Shown: in pieces, positions 26,439 to 34,605 of the stretch
Position numbering within the stretch: position 1 is the first letter of the stretch
How the letters are laid out: each line of letters opens with the position of its first letter
Source: DATKZS01 sp035527835 [NCBI: bacterium]
GTDB lineage: Bacteria; RBG-13-61-14
DNA length: 64,000 nucleotides
Reading direction: 5' to 3'
Assembly (NCBI GenBank): GCA_035527835.1
Contig: DATKZS010000103.1
Coordinates: 1-64,000 of the forward strand
Program-made: the position numbers and the translations under genes
Notes under the pieces: model-generated
What the model saw: the letters and a program-made list of their open reading frames with translations, nothing else
Told to the model about the DNA's origin: nothing
Database searches by the model: none

Positions 26439-28259
26439 ATGAAAAGGATGTTGATACTGGTTGGAGCGGTTTTTCTGGCCACGGCCGCGGCCGCCCGGGC
26501 GGAGGACTGCATGGAGTGCCATTACGGGGGCAAGGACAAGAAGGCCCCCATCATCTCGGTGCTGGGCAACTCCGCCCACGCCGGCCTGTCCTGCTCGGAG
26601 TGCCATCCGGGGGACGACTTTCCGCCCTGTCCGCCCCAGACGCCGCCGGTGAAGTGCACCATGTGCCACGAGGACCAGGTGAAGGCGGTGGGCAGCTCGA
26701 GCCACGGCAAGAAGATGCAGACCTACATCAAGGACCAGACCGGGGAGGTAAAGCTCCAGGACATCTGCATGTCGTGCCACGGCAAGGACATCCATCATCT
26801 TCGGCAAAAGAGCGACGCGCTCAGCCCCGTGAACCGGACCAACGTGTACAAGACCTGTCTCACCTGCCACGACAAGGTCCAGCCCATCGCCATTGACGGC
26901 TACATTGACAGCATCCACGGCGTGGCGGCCTCCGGGGGCAACCTGCGCTCCGCCGTGTGCACCGATTGCCACGGCAGCCACTTCATCGAGGGCATGGGCC
27001 TGTCCGACTCCAGCGTGTTTTACGCGACCATCCCGGAGACCTGCGGCAAGTGCCATCCCAAGGAGTATTCCGAGTACGTGGACAGCAAGCACTGGAAGAC
27101 CGTGCAGAACGGATACCGCGAGGCGCCCGTGTGCACCAACTGCCACGGCGAGCACAACATCCGCTCCCGCCGCGACCCCATGTCCCCGTCCTGGGTCGGC
27201 AACATCACCCAGACCTGCGGCAGCTGCCACCAGTCCGAGGTCATCAACGCCAAGTTCATGATGCCCAAGGGCATGGTCAAGTCCTTCCTCGATTCCTACC
27301 ACGGACTGTCCGGCACGCTCGGCGACGTGCGCGTGGCCAACTGCGCCTCCTGCCACGGCAACCACGCCATCCTCCCGTCCTCCGACCCCCGCTCCACCGT
27401 CAACCCCAAGAACCTCGGCAAGACCTGCGGCGGATGCCACCCCGGGGCCGAGAAGCGATTCATCTACGAGCCCATCCACAAGATCGCCAAGACCGAGTCC
27501 CACTGGATCGTGGGACTGGTCAAGAACATCTACATCCTGCTCATCATCGGCACCATCGGAGGCATGCTCGCCCATAACCTCTTTGACCTCTTCTATAAGT
27601 CCACCAAGGGAGTGCCTTACCAAAAGGAGCAGTTGTTCGATCCGCGCCTTACCGGCAACGAGCGCATCCAGCACGCGCTCCTCACCCTGTCATTCATCTG
27701 TCTCGCCGTGAGCGGGTTCGCGCTCAGCTTCCCTGATTCCCTGATCGCCCAGCCCTTCCAGTGGATCACCACCGGCGCCGACGTGCGCCGCTGGATCCAC
27801 CGCGGCGCCGCCGCCGTGTTCGGAGCGGTGTCGCTGTACCACCTCTTGTACCTGGCGCTCACCGCGCGCGGCCGGGCCCAGCTCCAGGCCCTCAAGCCCG
27901 GGTTCGCCGACGTCAAGAACGCCTGGGCCGTGATGATGAAATACCTGGGCCGGAACCCGGACCCCCTCACGCTCCCCCATTACGGCTACGTGGAAAAGGC
28001 CGAGTACTGGGCCCTGATCTGGGGCGGAGTCGTCATGAGCATCACCGGCGTGGTCCTGCTCCTCACCGACTTCATCCTGGCGTTCATGCCCCTGTGGGTC
28101 GTGAACCTGGCCGACACCATCCACTTCCTCGAAGCGGTGCTGGCCGTGTCCGCCATCATCGTCTGGCACGGGTACTGGGTGATCTTCGATCCCGAGTATT
28201 ACCCCATCAACCTGACCTTCCTCTTCGGCAGGCCGCGCCGGCTTAAAAAAGAGGGCTAG
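26439..28259 (+). CDS. 11-haem cytochrome c fused to a cytochrome b membrane domain
   Basis: 606 residues. Signal peptide (1-21, ending ARA), eleven CxxCH motifs between about 24 and 345, then a membrane domain (about 360-606) with His residues for b haems (IQHALL, WIHRGAA, LYHLLY, TIHFLEA, WHGYW). It has the same architecture as the preceding gene with fewer haems, and is likely a second CbcL-type quinol oxidase tuned to another potential or partner. Haem-motif surroundings (CTDCHG-H, CGKCH, CHG-H) recur between the two, suggesting duplication followed by divergence. Confidence 0.88.
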   Translation: MKRMLILVGAVFLATAAAARAEDCMECHYGGKDKKAPIISVLGNSAHAGLSCSECHPGDDFPPCPPQTPPVKCTMCHEDQVKAVGSSSHGKKMQTYIKDQTGEVKLQDICMSCHGKDIHHLRQKSDALSPVNRTNVYKTCLTCHDKVQPIAIDGYIDSIHGVAASGGNLRSAVCTDCHGSHFIEGMGLSDSSVFYATIPETCGKCHPKEYSEYVDSKHWKTVQNGYREAPVCTNCHGEHNIRSRRDPMSPSWVGNITQTCGSCHQSEVINAKFMMPKGMVKSFLDSYHGLSGTLGDVRVANCASCHGNHAILPSSDPRSTVNPKNLGKTCGGCHPGAEKRFIYEPIHKIAKTESHWIVGLVKNIYILLIIGTIGGMLAHNLFDLFYKSTKGVPYQKEQLFDPRLTGNERIQHALLTLSFICLAVSGFALSFPDSLIAQPFQWITTGADVRRWIHRGAAAVFGAVSLYHLLYLALTARGRAQLQALKPGFADVKNAWAVMMKYLGRNPDPLTLPHYGYVEKAEYWALIWGGVVMSITGVVLLLTDFILAFMPLWVVNLADTIHFLEAVLAVSAIIVWHGYWVIFDPEYYPINLTFLFGRPRRLKKEG

Positions 28260-28343
28260 GAGCAAAAGGCCGGGGAGATCGAGCAACTGCACAAGGCCGA
28301 AGTATAATAGGGCCGGTTTCATAACCATTGCCGGAATAAAAAA

Positions 28344-28412
28344 CAAGGATGTCAAGGATGAACAGGATAAGAAAAATCCCGTAGTTATCCTTATTATCCT
28401 TAACATCCTTGT
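28344..28412. repeat. Inverted pair of AAGGATG/CAGGAT triplicate repeats
   Basis: AAGGAT/CAGGAT units at 28344-28370 are mirrored by ATCCTTA units at 28385-28412, between the 11-haem fusion and the 9-haem gene. A TATAAT at 28303-28308 precedes it, with no good -35. Confidence 0.75.
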
Positions 28413-28481
28413 TCCGAATCTTCTGGTCGGGATGCTGGTCCGGGTTATGAAACCAGTTGTAGGGACGGAATGGAGAACCAC

Positions 28482-29711
28482 ATGAAAACAAGGCTGGTTA
28501 CCTTATGTCTTGCGGGGCTGCTTGCGGCCCTGCCCGGGGCGGCGGCCCGGGCGGAGGAACAGTCTTCGTGCGCGGCCTGCCATCTCCAGGAACCAGGGCA
28601 ATACCACGTTGACGAGAACGATTCCATGCACCTCGGGGCGGGCATCGGCTGCGTGGACTGCCACGGCGGCGACGCCAAGGCCGGGGACAAGGACGCGGCC
28701 CATGCCGCGGCCGCCGGGTTCACCGGAAAAATCGGGAAGGCCAGGATCCCGGAGGCCTGCGGCGACTGCCACGCCGACGTGCGCCGCATGAACCCCTACG
28801 GCCTGCCCACCGACCAGCTCGCCCAGTACCGGACCTCACACCACGGCGAGCAACTCTTCGGCAAGGGCGACCCGGACGTGGCCACCTGCGTGGACTGCCA
28901 CGGGGCCCACGGCATCATTGACATCCGCGCCCCCGCGAGCCCTGTCTATGCGAAGAACGTCCCCTCCACCTGCGGCCGCTGCCACGGCGACGAGCAAAAG
29001 ATGGCCCGGCACGGCCTCGAAACCAACCAGGAGGCCGACTACCAGAAGAGCGTGCACGCGCACCTGCTCTTTGACCAGGACGACCTCTCCGCCCCCACCT
29101 GCGCCACCTGCCACGGCAACCACGGCGCGGTCCCGCCCGGCTTCGCCAAGGTGGAGGCCGTCTGCGGCAAGTGCCACGTCAAGCAGAAGGAATTCTTTGA
29201 CCAGGGCCCGCACGCCGCGCCGGCCAACGAGGGCAAGATCGAGGCCTGCGTCACCTGCCACTCGAACCACAAGGTGCTCCCGGCCGGCCTCAAACTATTC
29301 CGCGTCTGCACGCTTTGCCACAGCGAGGGCGAGAAGCCTTATGAGCGGGCCAAGAAAATCTATACGCTGCTCGATGACACCCGGAAGACCTACGCCGCGG
29401 CCGAGGACACGGTCAACGCCGCCACCAAGGCCGGCTTCGAGACCGAGGACGAAGAGGTCATGATGGCCGACGCCAAGACCTATTTGACCCAGCTCGCGCC
29501 GCTGCAACACACCATGGACCTCAAGCGGCTCTCCGAGGTCTCCGGCCAGGTGAAAAAAACCTCGGCCGGCGTGGAGAGCGCCATCGCCCACATCAAAAAG
29601 GCGGCCCGGCTCAGGAAACTGGCCCTCATCCCGCTGTCCGCCTTCATGCTCGCCATGAGCTTCGGCTTCTGGCTGAAAAAGCGGGGACTGCATAAGGATG
29701 ACGATGATTGA
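28482..29711 (+). CDS. 9-haem cytochrome c with C-terminal membrane anchor
   Basis: 409 residues. Signal peptide (1-24, ending ARA), nine CxxCH motifs from about 30 to 285, a haem-free helical stretch (about 290-370), and a C-terminal membrane helix (ALIPLSAFMLAMSFGFWL) ending in a charged tail. It directly precedes Rieske and cytochrome b genes, where a bc complex would need its cytochrome c1; this protein may be the electron-accepting subunit. GGAG precedes the ATG at 28482. Confidence 0.87.
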   Translation: MKTRLVTLCLAGLLAALPGAAARAEEQSSCAACHLQEPGQYHVDENDSMHLGAGIGCVDCHGGDAKAGDKDAAHAAAAGFTGKIGKARIPEACGDCHADVRRMNPYGLPTDQLAQYRTSHHGEQLFGKGDPDVATCVDCHGAHGIIDIRAPASPVYAKNVPSTCGRCHGDEQKMARHGLETNQEADYQKSVHAHLLFDQDDLSAPTCATCHGNHGAVPPGFAKVEAVCGKCHVKQKEFFDQGPHAAPANEGKIEACVTCHSNHKVLPAGLKLFRVCTLCHSEGEKPYERAKKIYTLLDDTRKTYAAAEDTVNAATKAGFETEDEEVMMADAKTYLTQLAPLQHTMDLKRLSEVSGQVKKTSAGVESAIAHIKKAARLRKLALIPLSAFMLAMSFGFWLKKRGLHKDDDD

Positions 29712-29746
29712 TCGGTGCAAGGGCAAAGACATACTTGATGGTGGTG

Positions 29747-29795
29747 GAGGGGACACTCTTGTCCCCTCTGTCCGGGCCGACAGGAGTGTCGGCCC
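29747..29795 (+). other. Two adjacent hairpins upstream of the Rieske gene
   Basis: AGGGGACA-CTCT-TGTCCCCT (29748-29767) and GGGCCGACA-GGAG-TGTCGGCCC (29774-29795) are perfect stems of 8 and 9 bp with 4-base loops. The loop CTCT and loop GGAG with their flanks are partly complementary, so the two stems are mutually exclusive with a longer pairing. Possible processing or attenuation site. Confidence 0.55.
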
Positions 29796-29857
29796 CACCT
29801 TCCGCGGCAACTCTACATTTAAAAAGACAAATAAATGAGTCTCCAACGGGGGGAGCA

Positions 29858-30316
29858 ATGGCACCGGATGAAAAAGAACAGCCGGAAAAAAAGATGACGC
29901 GGCGCGGCGCGCTCGACTTGCTTTTGGCCATGGGCGGCGCCATCTGGGGACTGGGAATGGCCGTGCCCGCGGCCGTGTACCTGTGGCCCGCGCGCTCGTC
30001 CGGCCCGGCCGAGGCCGTGGTCAAGGTCGGCGCCGTGAACGACCTCGCGGTGGGCGCCGCCAAGATGGTGCAGAGCCGGGGCCGGCCCATCATCGTGCTG
30101 CGCCTGGGCGCGGACGAGTTCAAGGCCTTTTCCGCGATCTGCACGCACCTGGGCTGCGTGGTCGAGTGGGACCCGGCGCGCACGGTCATCTCCTGTCCCT
30201 GCCACGCCGGCGTGTTCTCGCCCGACGGCCAGGTGGTTTCCGGACCGCCCCCGGCGCCGCTCAAGGCCTATCCGGTCATGGTGGTCGGCGGCGAAGTCCG
30301 CGTCAAGGTGAGTTGA
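29858..30316 (+). CDS. Rieske [2Fe-2S] protein of a cytochrome bc-type complex
   Basis: 152 residues. An N-terminal twin-arginine-like anchor (MTRRGALDLLLAMGG and following helix) and the Rieske motifs CTHLGC (Cys95, His97) and CPCHAG (Cys113, His116), giving the four cluster ligands. It should accept electrons from quinol at the Qo site of the cytochrome b encoded 9 bases downstream. GGGGGGAGC precedes the ATG at 29858; the longer open frame upstream spans the hairpins and is not used. Confidence 0.95.
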   Translation: MAPDEKEQPEKKMTRRGALDLLLAMGGAIWGLGMAVPAAVYLWPARSSGPAEAVVKVGAVNDLAVGAAKMVQSRGRPIIVLRLGADEFKAFSAICTHLGCVVEWDPARTVISCPCHAGVFSPDGQVVSGPPPAPLKAYPVMVVGGEVRVKVS

Positions 30317-30325
30317 GGTGCGGCC

Positions 30326-31552
30326 ATGATTCAGCAAGCGATCAGCACCGTCAGAAATTGGCTCTCCGACCGCTACCCGCTCGCCGAGGCCGAGGAGTTC
30401 CTCGAAGGCCAGGCCCAAAAGCCCCTGCCCGCGCACGTCAGCTACCTGCACACCTTCGGCAGCCTCGCCCTCTTCCTCATGGCCAACCAGATCATCACCG
30501 GCATCCTGCTCATGGTCTATTACCGGCCCACCGGGAACGCCGCCTTCGAGAGCGTCAAGTTCATCATGACCAAGGCCCAGCTCGGATGGCTCATCCGCGG
30601 GCTCCACGCCTGGGGCGCCAACATCATGATCGCAACCCTGGTCCTGCATATGCTCCGGACCTTCATGATGGGGTCCTTCAAAAAGCCGCGCGAGCTCACC
30701 TGGGTCCTCGGATGCTTCATCTTCTTCACCGTCCTCGGATTTGGCTTCACCGGATACCTCCTCCCCTGGAACCAGCTCTCATACTGGGCCACCACCGTGG
30801 GGACCGAGGTCGCCGGCGCCATCCCCTGGTTCGGGTCCTTCATCAAGTACCTGCTCCGCGGCGGCGAGGCCGTCGGCGAGGAGACCCTGTCCCGCTTCTA
30901 CGTGGCCCACGTCGTGGTCCTGCCCTGGGTCCTGGTCGGAATGGTCAGCCTCCATATCATCCTGATGCGGGTGCAGGGCCTCGCCCCGCTCGACCCGGTG
31001 GGAGAGGGCGAGCACGTGCCCGCGGGCCAGGGCATCCCCTTCTACCCGGACCACGTCTTCAAGGAGCTGGTGGTGTTCCCGCTCTTCTTCGTCTTCCTGC
31101 TCGGGATCGTCATCCTGTTCCCGGTCGAGCTGGGCGAGAAGGCCAATCCCTTCGTCACCCCGGAGGGCATCAAGCCCGAATGGTATTTCCTGCCCAGCTA
31201 CCAGCTCCTTAAATATTTCCCCAAGCTCCTGGGCATCCTCGTCTCCGGCATCCCCATGATGCTCCTCCTGTTCTGGCCCTTCCTCGACCGCAGCCGCGAG
31301 CGCCGGCCCCTGAAGAGGCCCGTGAGCGTCATGATCGGGACCGTGGGGTTGCTGCTCGCCCTCTTCTTCGGTATCGTCGGCTCCATGTCCGAACGCAACG
31401 TCACTTGGCGCGGCCGGCCCTATCACATAGACCTCTACGGCATCCCGCATAATCTGGAAAAGAGCGAGGATAAGGCTGCCTCGGAGCAGGGAGCGCCCGA
31501 CCCCGCGGGTGAAAACCAAAAACCGTATCCGGAAAAGGGAGAGGGCGGATAG
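30326..31552 (+). CDS. Cytochrome b of a bc/b6f-type complex
   Basis: 408 residues in one chain. Four N-terminal helices hold the two b-haem histidine pairs (HAWGANIMIATLVLHMLR and AHVVVLPWVLVGMVSLH), then a subunit IV-like half with three or four helices containing the Qo motif PEWYF. It oxidises quinol and recycles electrons across the inner membrane. With the Rieske gene upstream and multihaem c proteins on both sides it forms a quinol:cytochrome c complex lacking a conventional c1. Confidence 0.95.
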   Translation: MIQQAISTVRNWLSDRYPLAEAEEFLEGQAQKPLPAHVSYLHTFGSLALFLMANQIITGILLMVYYRPTGNAAFESVKFIMTKAQLGWLIRGLHAWGANIMIATLVLHMLRTFMMGSFKKPRELTWVLGCFIFFTVLGFGFTGYLLPWNQLSYWATTVGTEVAGAIPWFGSFIKYLLRGGEAVGEETLSRFYVAHVVVLPWVLVGMVSLHIILMRVQGLAPLDPVGEGEHVPAGQGIPFYPDHVFKELVVFPLFFVFLLGIVILFPVELGEKANPFVTPEGIKPEWYFLPSYQLLKYFPKLLGILVSGIPMMLLLFWPFLDRSRERRPLKRPVSVMIGTVGLLLALFFGIVGSMSERNVTWRGRPYHIDLYGIPHNLEKSEDKAASEQGAPDPAGENQKPYPEKGEGG

Positions 31553-31562
31553 GCGCGCATTC

Positions 31563-31997
31563 ATGGACTTGAGCGTAAAGATCGCGGCGGCCGCGGCCAG
31601 GCTGGCCGGGGGCATCAAGTGGGTGGCCCTGCCGGAAAAACTCGCGGAGCCGGAAGCGGCCGCGGCCAAAGGGGCCGCACGACGGCCGTTCTGGCGCTGG
31701 CTGCTCCTGCCCGAAGGGACGCCATCGGATGCTGCGCGGGCGGCGGCTCCCGCCAAGGGCCTGCTTCGTTTCATCTTCGAGGCCGAACCCCTGGGCCGCG
31801 AAGAACCGCCGGCTGACGGCGCTGCGCCCCGACCCGGATTCGTGAAAAATCTGCTGGCCTTCGAGTCCCTGCCGCGCGAGGAAACGGAAGCGCCGCGCCG
31901 GCCCTCCCTGCTCCGCTGGCTGGCGAGTCCGGAAGAACTCGAGGCCCCGGCGGCTAAGGCCCGTGAAGGGAAAATAAAAACAGACAAGGAAGGCTAA
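31563..31997 (+). CDS. Unknown protein with about five degenerate repeats
   Basis: 144 residues, no signal peptide and no clear membrane helix, rich in A, P, E and R. It is built of about five units of 22-28 residues, each with an aromatic/aliphatic core followed by an acidic turn: IKWVALPEKL, FWRWLLLPEG, LLRFIFEAEPL, FVKNLLAFESL, LLRWLASPEEL. The units could be short amphipathic helices that dock on membrane or cytochrome b surfaces. It sits 10 bases after cytochrome b and 0 bases before a tetrahaem gene, so it belongs to the complex operon. I do not recognise the family. An earlier GTG at 31509 is possible. Confidence 0.65.
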   Translation: MDLSVKIAAAAARLAGGIKWVALPEKLAEPEAAAAKGAARRPFWRWLLLPEGTPSDAARAAAPAKGLLRFIFEAEPLGREEPPADGAAPRPGFVKNLLAFESLPREETEAPRRPSLLRWLASPEELEAPAAKAREGKIKTDKEG

Positions 31998-32483
31998 ATG
32001 GAACACTCAAAACACATCTGGAGGGTATTCATCCTGCTGGCCGTCGGGGTCGTCTTCGTGGTCAGCGGCCGGCACTTCCTGGTCCCGGCATCGTTCGGAA
32101 AGATGGGCCATTTCCGTTTCGACAGCATCGGCGAGTACATGGCGAAGCCGGTGATGCACGGTAACGACGCCTCGTGCCGGAAGTGCCATCAGGACAAGTA
32201 CGATGCGCACGAGATGGGCAAGCACGCGGCGGTGCGGTGCGAGAACTGCCATGGCCCGCTAGCGTTGCACGTGGCCAACGGCGAGAAGTCGGCGGACGCG
32301 CAGGTGGTCAGGTCCTGGGAGCTGTGCGCATGGTGTCATCAGCCGCTCCAGGCCCGGCCCAAGGATTTTCCGCAGGTGGATTTCCGGGAGCACCTGATCA
32401 GCGAGGACATACCGGTCAAGGGCACGATCCCCCCAAAGATCTGCTTCATGTGCCACGATCCGCACGATCCGTTGCAGGAATAA
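31998..32483 (+). CDS. Membrane-anchored tetrahaem cytochrome c
   Basis: 161 residues. An uncleaved N-terminal helix (about 8-28) and four CxxCH motifs (CRKCH, CENCH, CAWCH, CFMCH). It starts immediately after the preceding stop, with AAGGAAGG inside that gene. It is followed by an Fe-S protein and an NrfD protein, so it may be the c-type subunit of that quinone-linked module, or of the bc complex upstream. Confidence 0.87.
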   Translation: MEHSKHIWRVFILLAVGVVFVVSGRHFLVPASFGKMGHFRFDSIGEYMAKPVMHGNDASCRKCHQDKYDAHEMGKHAAVRCENCHGPLALHVANGEKSADAQVVRSWELCAWCHQPLQARPKDFPQVDFREHLISEDIPVKGTIPPKICFMCHDPHDPLQE

Positions 32484-32502
32484 GGCAACCGAGGAGACCG
32501 AC

Positions 32503-33327
32503 ATGAGAGAAAACGACATCAAGCAAGCACCGGCGCAGGCCGCGGCGGCCCAGGGCGGGCGCCGGGACTTCTTCAAGCAGGCGGCCGCGGGTATGGGCGG
32601 CGCGGCCATGATTCTCGCGTTCGGGAGGGAAGGGGCGGTATGGCTCGCCGGCCGGCCGGCAAAGGCCCAGGAGGTCCCGGTCGAGTCGGGCTATGACATC
32701 ACCCGGCACGACTACCTCTACCTAATTGATATCAACAAGTGCATCGGCTGCGGCTCCTGCGTGCGGGCCTGCAAGGCCGAGAACGACGTGCCCCCGCTCC
32801 ATTTCCGGACCTGGGTCGAGCGCTACCTGGTCTCGCGCACCGGCGAGACGTATATAGACTCGCCCCACGGCGGCCTGGAGAGCTTCCCCCCGGTGGACAC
32901 CGGCATGGACATCACCAAGGCCTTTTTCGTGCCCAAGCTGTGCAACCATTGCACGCATACGCCGTGCGTGCAGTTGTGCCCGGTCGGAGCGTCGTACCGG
33001 ACCAGGGATGGCGTGGTGCTAGTGGACGAGAAGCGCTGCATCGGCTGCGGCTATTGCGTGCAGGCCTGCCCCTACGGCTCGCGCTTCATCCATCCGGTCA
33101 CGCACACCGCCACCAAGTGCACCCTGTGCTACCACCGCATCACCAAGGGCCTGCTCCCCATGTGCGTCCAGGCCTGTCCCACCGGCACCCGGATGTTCGG
33201 AGACCGCAAGCGGCCCGGCGATCCCGTGGTCGAAATGGTGGCCACGATGCAGGTCCGCCGCCTCAAGCCGGAGCTGCTGACCGAGCCGAACTGTTACTAC
33301 TTGGGCATGGGCCAGGAGGTGCGCTGA
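32503..33327 (+). CDS. Tat-exported four-cluster ferredoxin (NrfC/PsrB/DmsB type)
   Basis: 274 residues. Twin-arginine signal (GGRRDFFKQAAAG), then four cysteine groups for [4Fe-4S] clusters: CIGCGSCVRAC, CNHCTHTPCVQLC, CIGCGYCVQAC and CTLC...CVQAC. This is the electron-transfer subunit paired with NrfD-type membrane proteins, here on the periplasmic side. GAGGAGA precedes the ATG. Its stop overlaps the NrfD start (TGATG). Confidence 0.93.
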   Translation: MRENDIKQAPAQAAAAQGGRRDFFKQAAAGMGGAAMILAFGREGAVWLAGRPAKAQEVPVESGYDITRHDYLYLIDINKCIGCGSCVRACKAENDVPPLHFRTWVERYLVSRTGETYIDSPHGGLESFPPVDTGMDITKAFFVPKLCNHCTHTPCVQLCPVGASYRTRDGVVLVDEKRCIGCGYCVQACPYGSRFIHPVTHTATKCTLCYHRITKGLLPMCVQACPTGTRMFGDRKRPGDPVVEMVATMQVRRLKPELLTEPNCYYLGMGQEVR

Positions 33328-34502
33328 TGAACCCGGAACTCGCCAACTTCTCGTTTCCCAACGACGTCCATATTCTGTGGAGCCTGATGATCGTGATGTA
33401 CCCGTACATCACCGGACTCGTCGCCGGCGCCTTTATCGTCTCATCCCTCTACCACGTCTTCGGCAGGGAGGAGCTCAGGCCCGTGTCGCGCCTATCCATG
33501 GTGGCGTCCCTGGCCTTCCTTCTGGTCGCGACCTTGCCCCTGCTCAATCACCTGGGCCATCCCGAGCGCGCCTTCAACATCATGATCACGCCGAACTTCT
33601 CCTCCGCCATGGCCGCGTTCGGTCTGATCTACGCAATTTACCTCGTGCTGGTCAGCCTGGAAATTTGGCTCATCTACCGCCGCGAGATCATCATCACCGC
33701 GCGCCAGAGCCGGGGACTCAAGCGCTGGATCTTCGCCATCCTCGCGCTGGGCGTCTACGACACCTCCGAGGAGTCGGCGGAGCTGGACCACCGCATCATC
33801 TTGGTGCTGGCTGCCATCGGCATCCCCGCCGCCTGCATCCTCCACGGCTACGTCGGATTCATGTTCGGCTCGGTCAAGGCCAACGTCTGGTGGTCAACGC
33901 CCCTCATGCCCATCATCTTTCTCTTCTCCGCCGTGACCTCCGGAATCGCCATGATCATCGTCCTCTACCAGGCCCTCATGAAGCTCTCCCAAAAGCCCAT
34001 CGAGGGGCCGTGCGTCCAGTCGCTCTGCCAGTGGCTCTGGCTCTTCATTATCGTCACCGTGTCCCTCGAATTGCTCGAGATCATCAACCTGGCCTACGAG
34101 CGCAACGAGGAGTGGATCGTCATCGCCCATCTCTTGAGCTCCAAGCTCGCCTTCAGCTTCATCGGGGGACAGATGGTGTTCGGCGCCTTGATCCCCATCC
34201 TGCTGCTCGGCATCGTCGTGCTCCTCCGGCCCTATCTCACCGACCCCTTGCGCAACACCATCGCCATGGTCGCCTCCCTGATCCTCCTCATCCAGGTCAT
34301 CGCCATGCGTTGGAATGTCGTGATTGGAGGACAGATGTTTTCCAAGAGCCTCGCCGGTTTCCGTGAATCATACACCCCGGGGCTCTTCGAGAAGGAGGGA
34401 ATAGCCGTCGCTGTAGTCATCTTCATCATCCCCTTCATCTTCATGGGCATTTTCAACCATTTCCTGACACTCTCCGCGGACGCCAAGCCCGAGGGGGAAT
34501 GA
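33327..34502 (+). CDS. NrfD/PsrC-type membrane quinone-interacting subunit
   Basis: 391 residues and eight to ten predicted membrane helices with loops such as LNHLGHPERAFNIMITPNFSSAM, typical of the NrfD family. It exchanges electrons between the quinone pool and the Fe-S subunit encoded just upstream. The true start is the ATG overlapping the previous stop; the longer open frame is a shadow. With the tetrahaem gene it makes a c-FeS-NrfD module comparable to Nrf, Qrc or Cbc complexes. No molybdopterin catalytic subunit is adjacent, so quinol-to-cytochrome transfer is likelier than terminal reduction. Confidence 0.92.
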   Translation: MNPELANFSFPNDVHILWSLMIVMYPYITGLVAGAFIVSSLYHVFGREELRPVSRLSMVASLAFLLVATLPLLNHLGHPERAFNIMITPNFSSAMAAFGLIYAIYLVLVSLEIWLIYRREIIITARQSRGLKRWIFAILALGVYDTSEESAELDHRIILVLAAIGIPAACILHGYVGFMFGSVKANVWWSTPLMPIIFLFSAVTSGIAMIIVLYQALMKLSQKPIEGPCVQSLCQWLWLFIIVTVSLELLEIINLAYERNEEWIVIAHLLSSKLAFSFIGGQMVFGALIPILLLGIVVLLRPYLTDPLRNTIAMVASLILLIQVIAMRWNVVIGGQMFSKSLAGFRESYTPGLFEKEGIAVAVVIFIIPFIFMGIFNHFLTLSADAKPEGE

Positions 34503-34536
34503 AGGGACGGATATTAATGATATACTTGATCACCCG

Positions 34537-34560
34537 GCCGGCCCGGGCCATCGGGCCGGC
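34537..34560 (+). other. Perfect 9-bp intercistronic hairpin
   Basis: GCCGGCCCG / CGGGCCGGC with a 6-base loop, between the NrfD and NapC-like genes, without a U-tract. Likely affects mRNA stability or the stoichiometry of downstream genes. Confidence 0.6.
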
Positions 34561-34605
34561 GGAGTGAGGCCGATATGATTTTTCCGGAAGTGGAGTATTG
34601 AGCTG

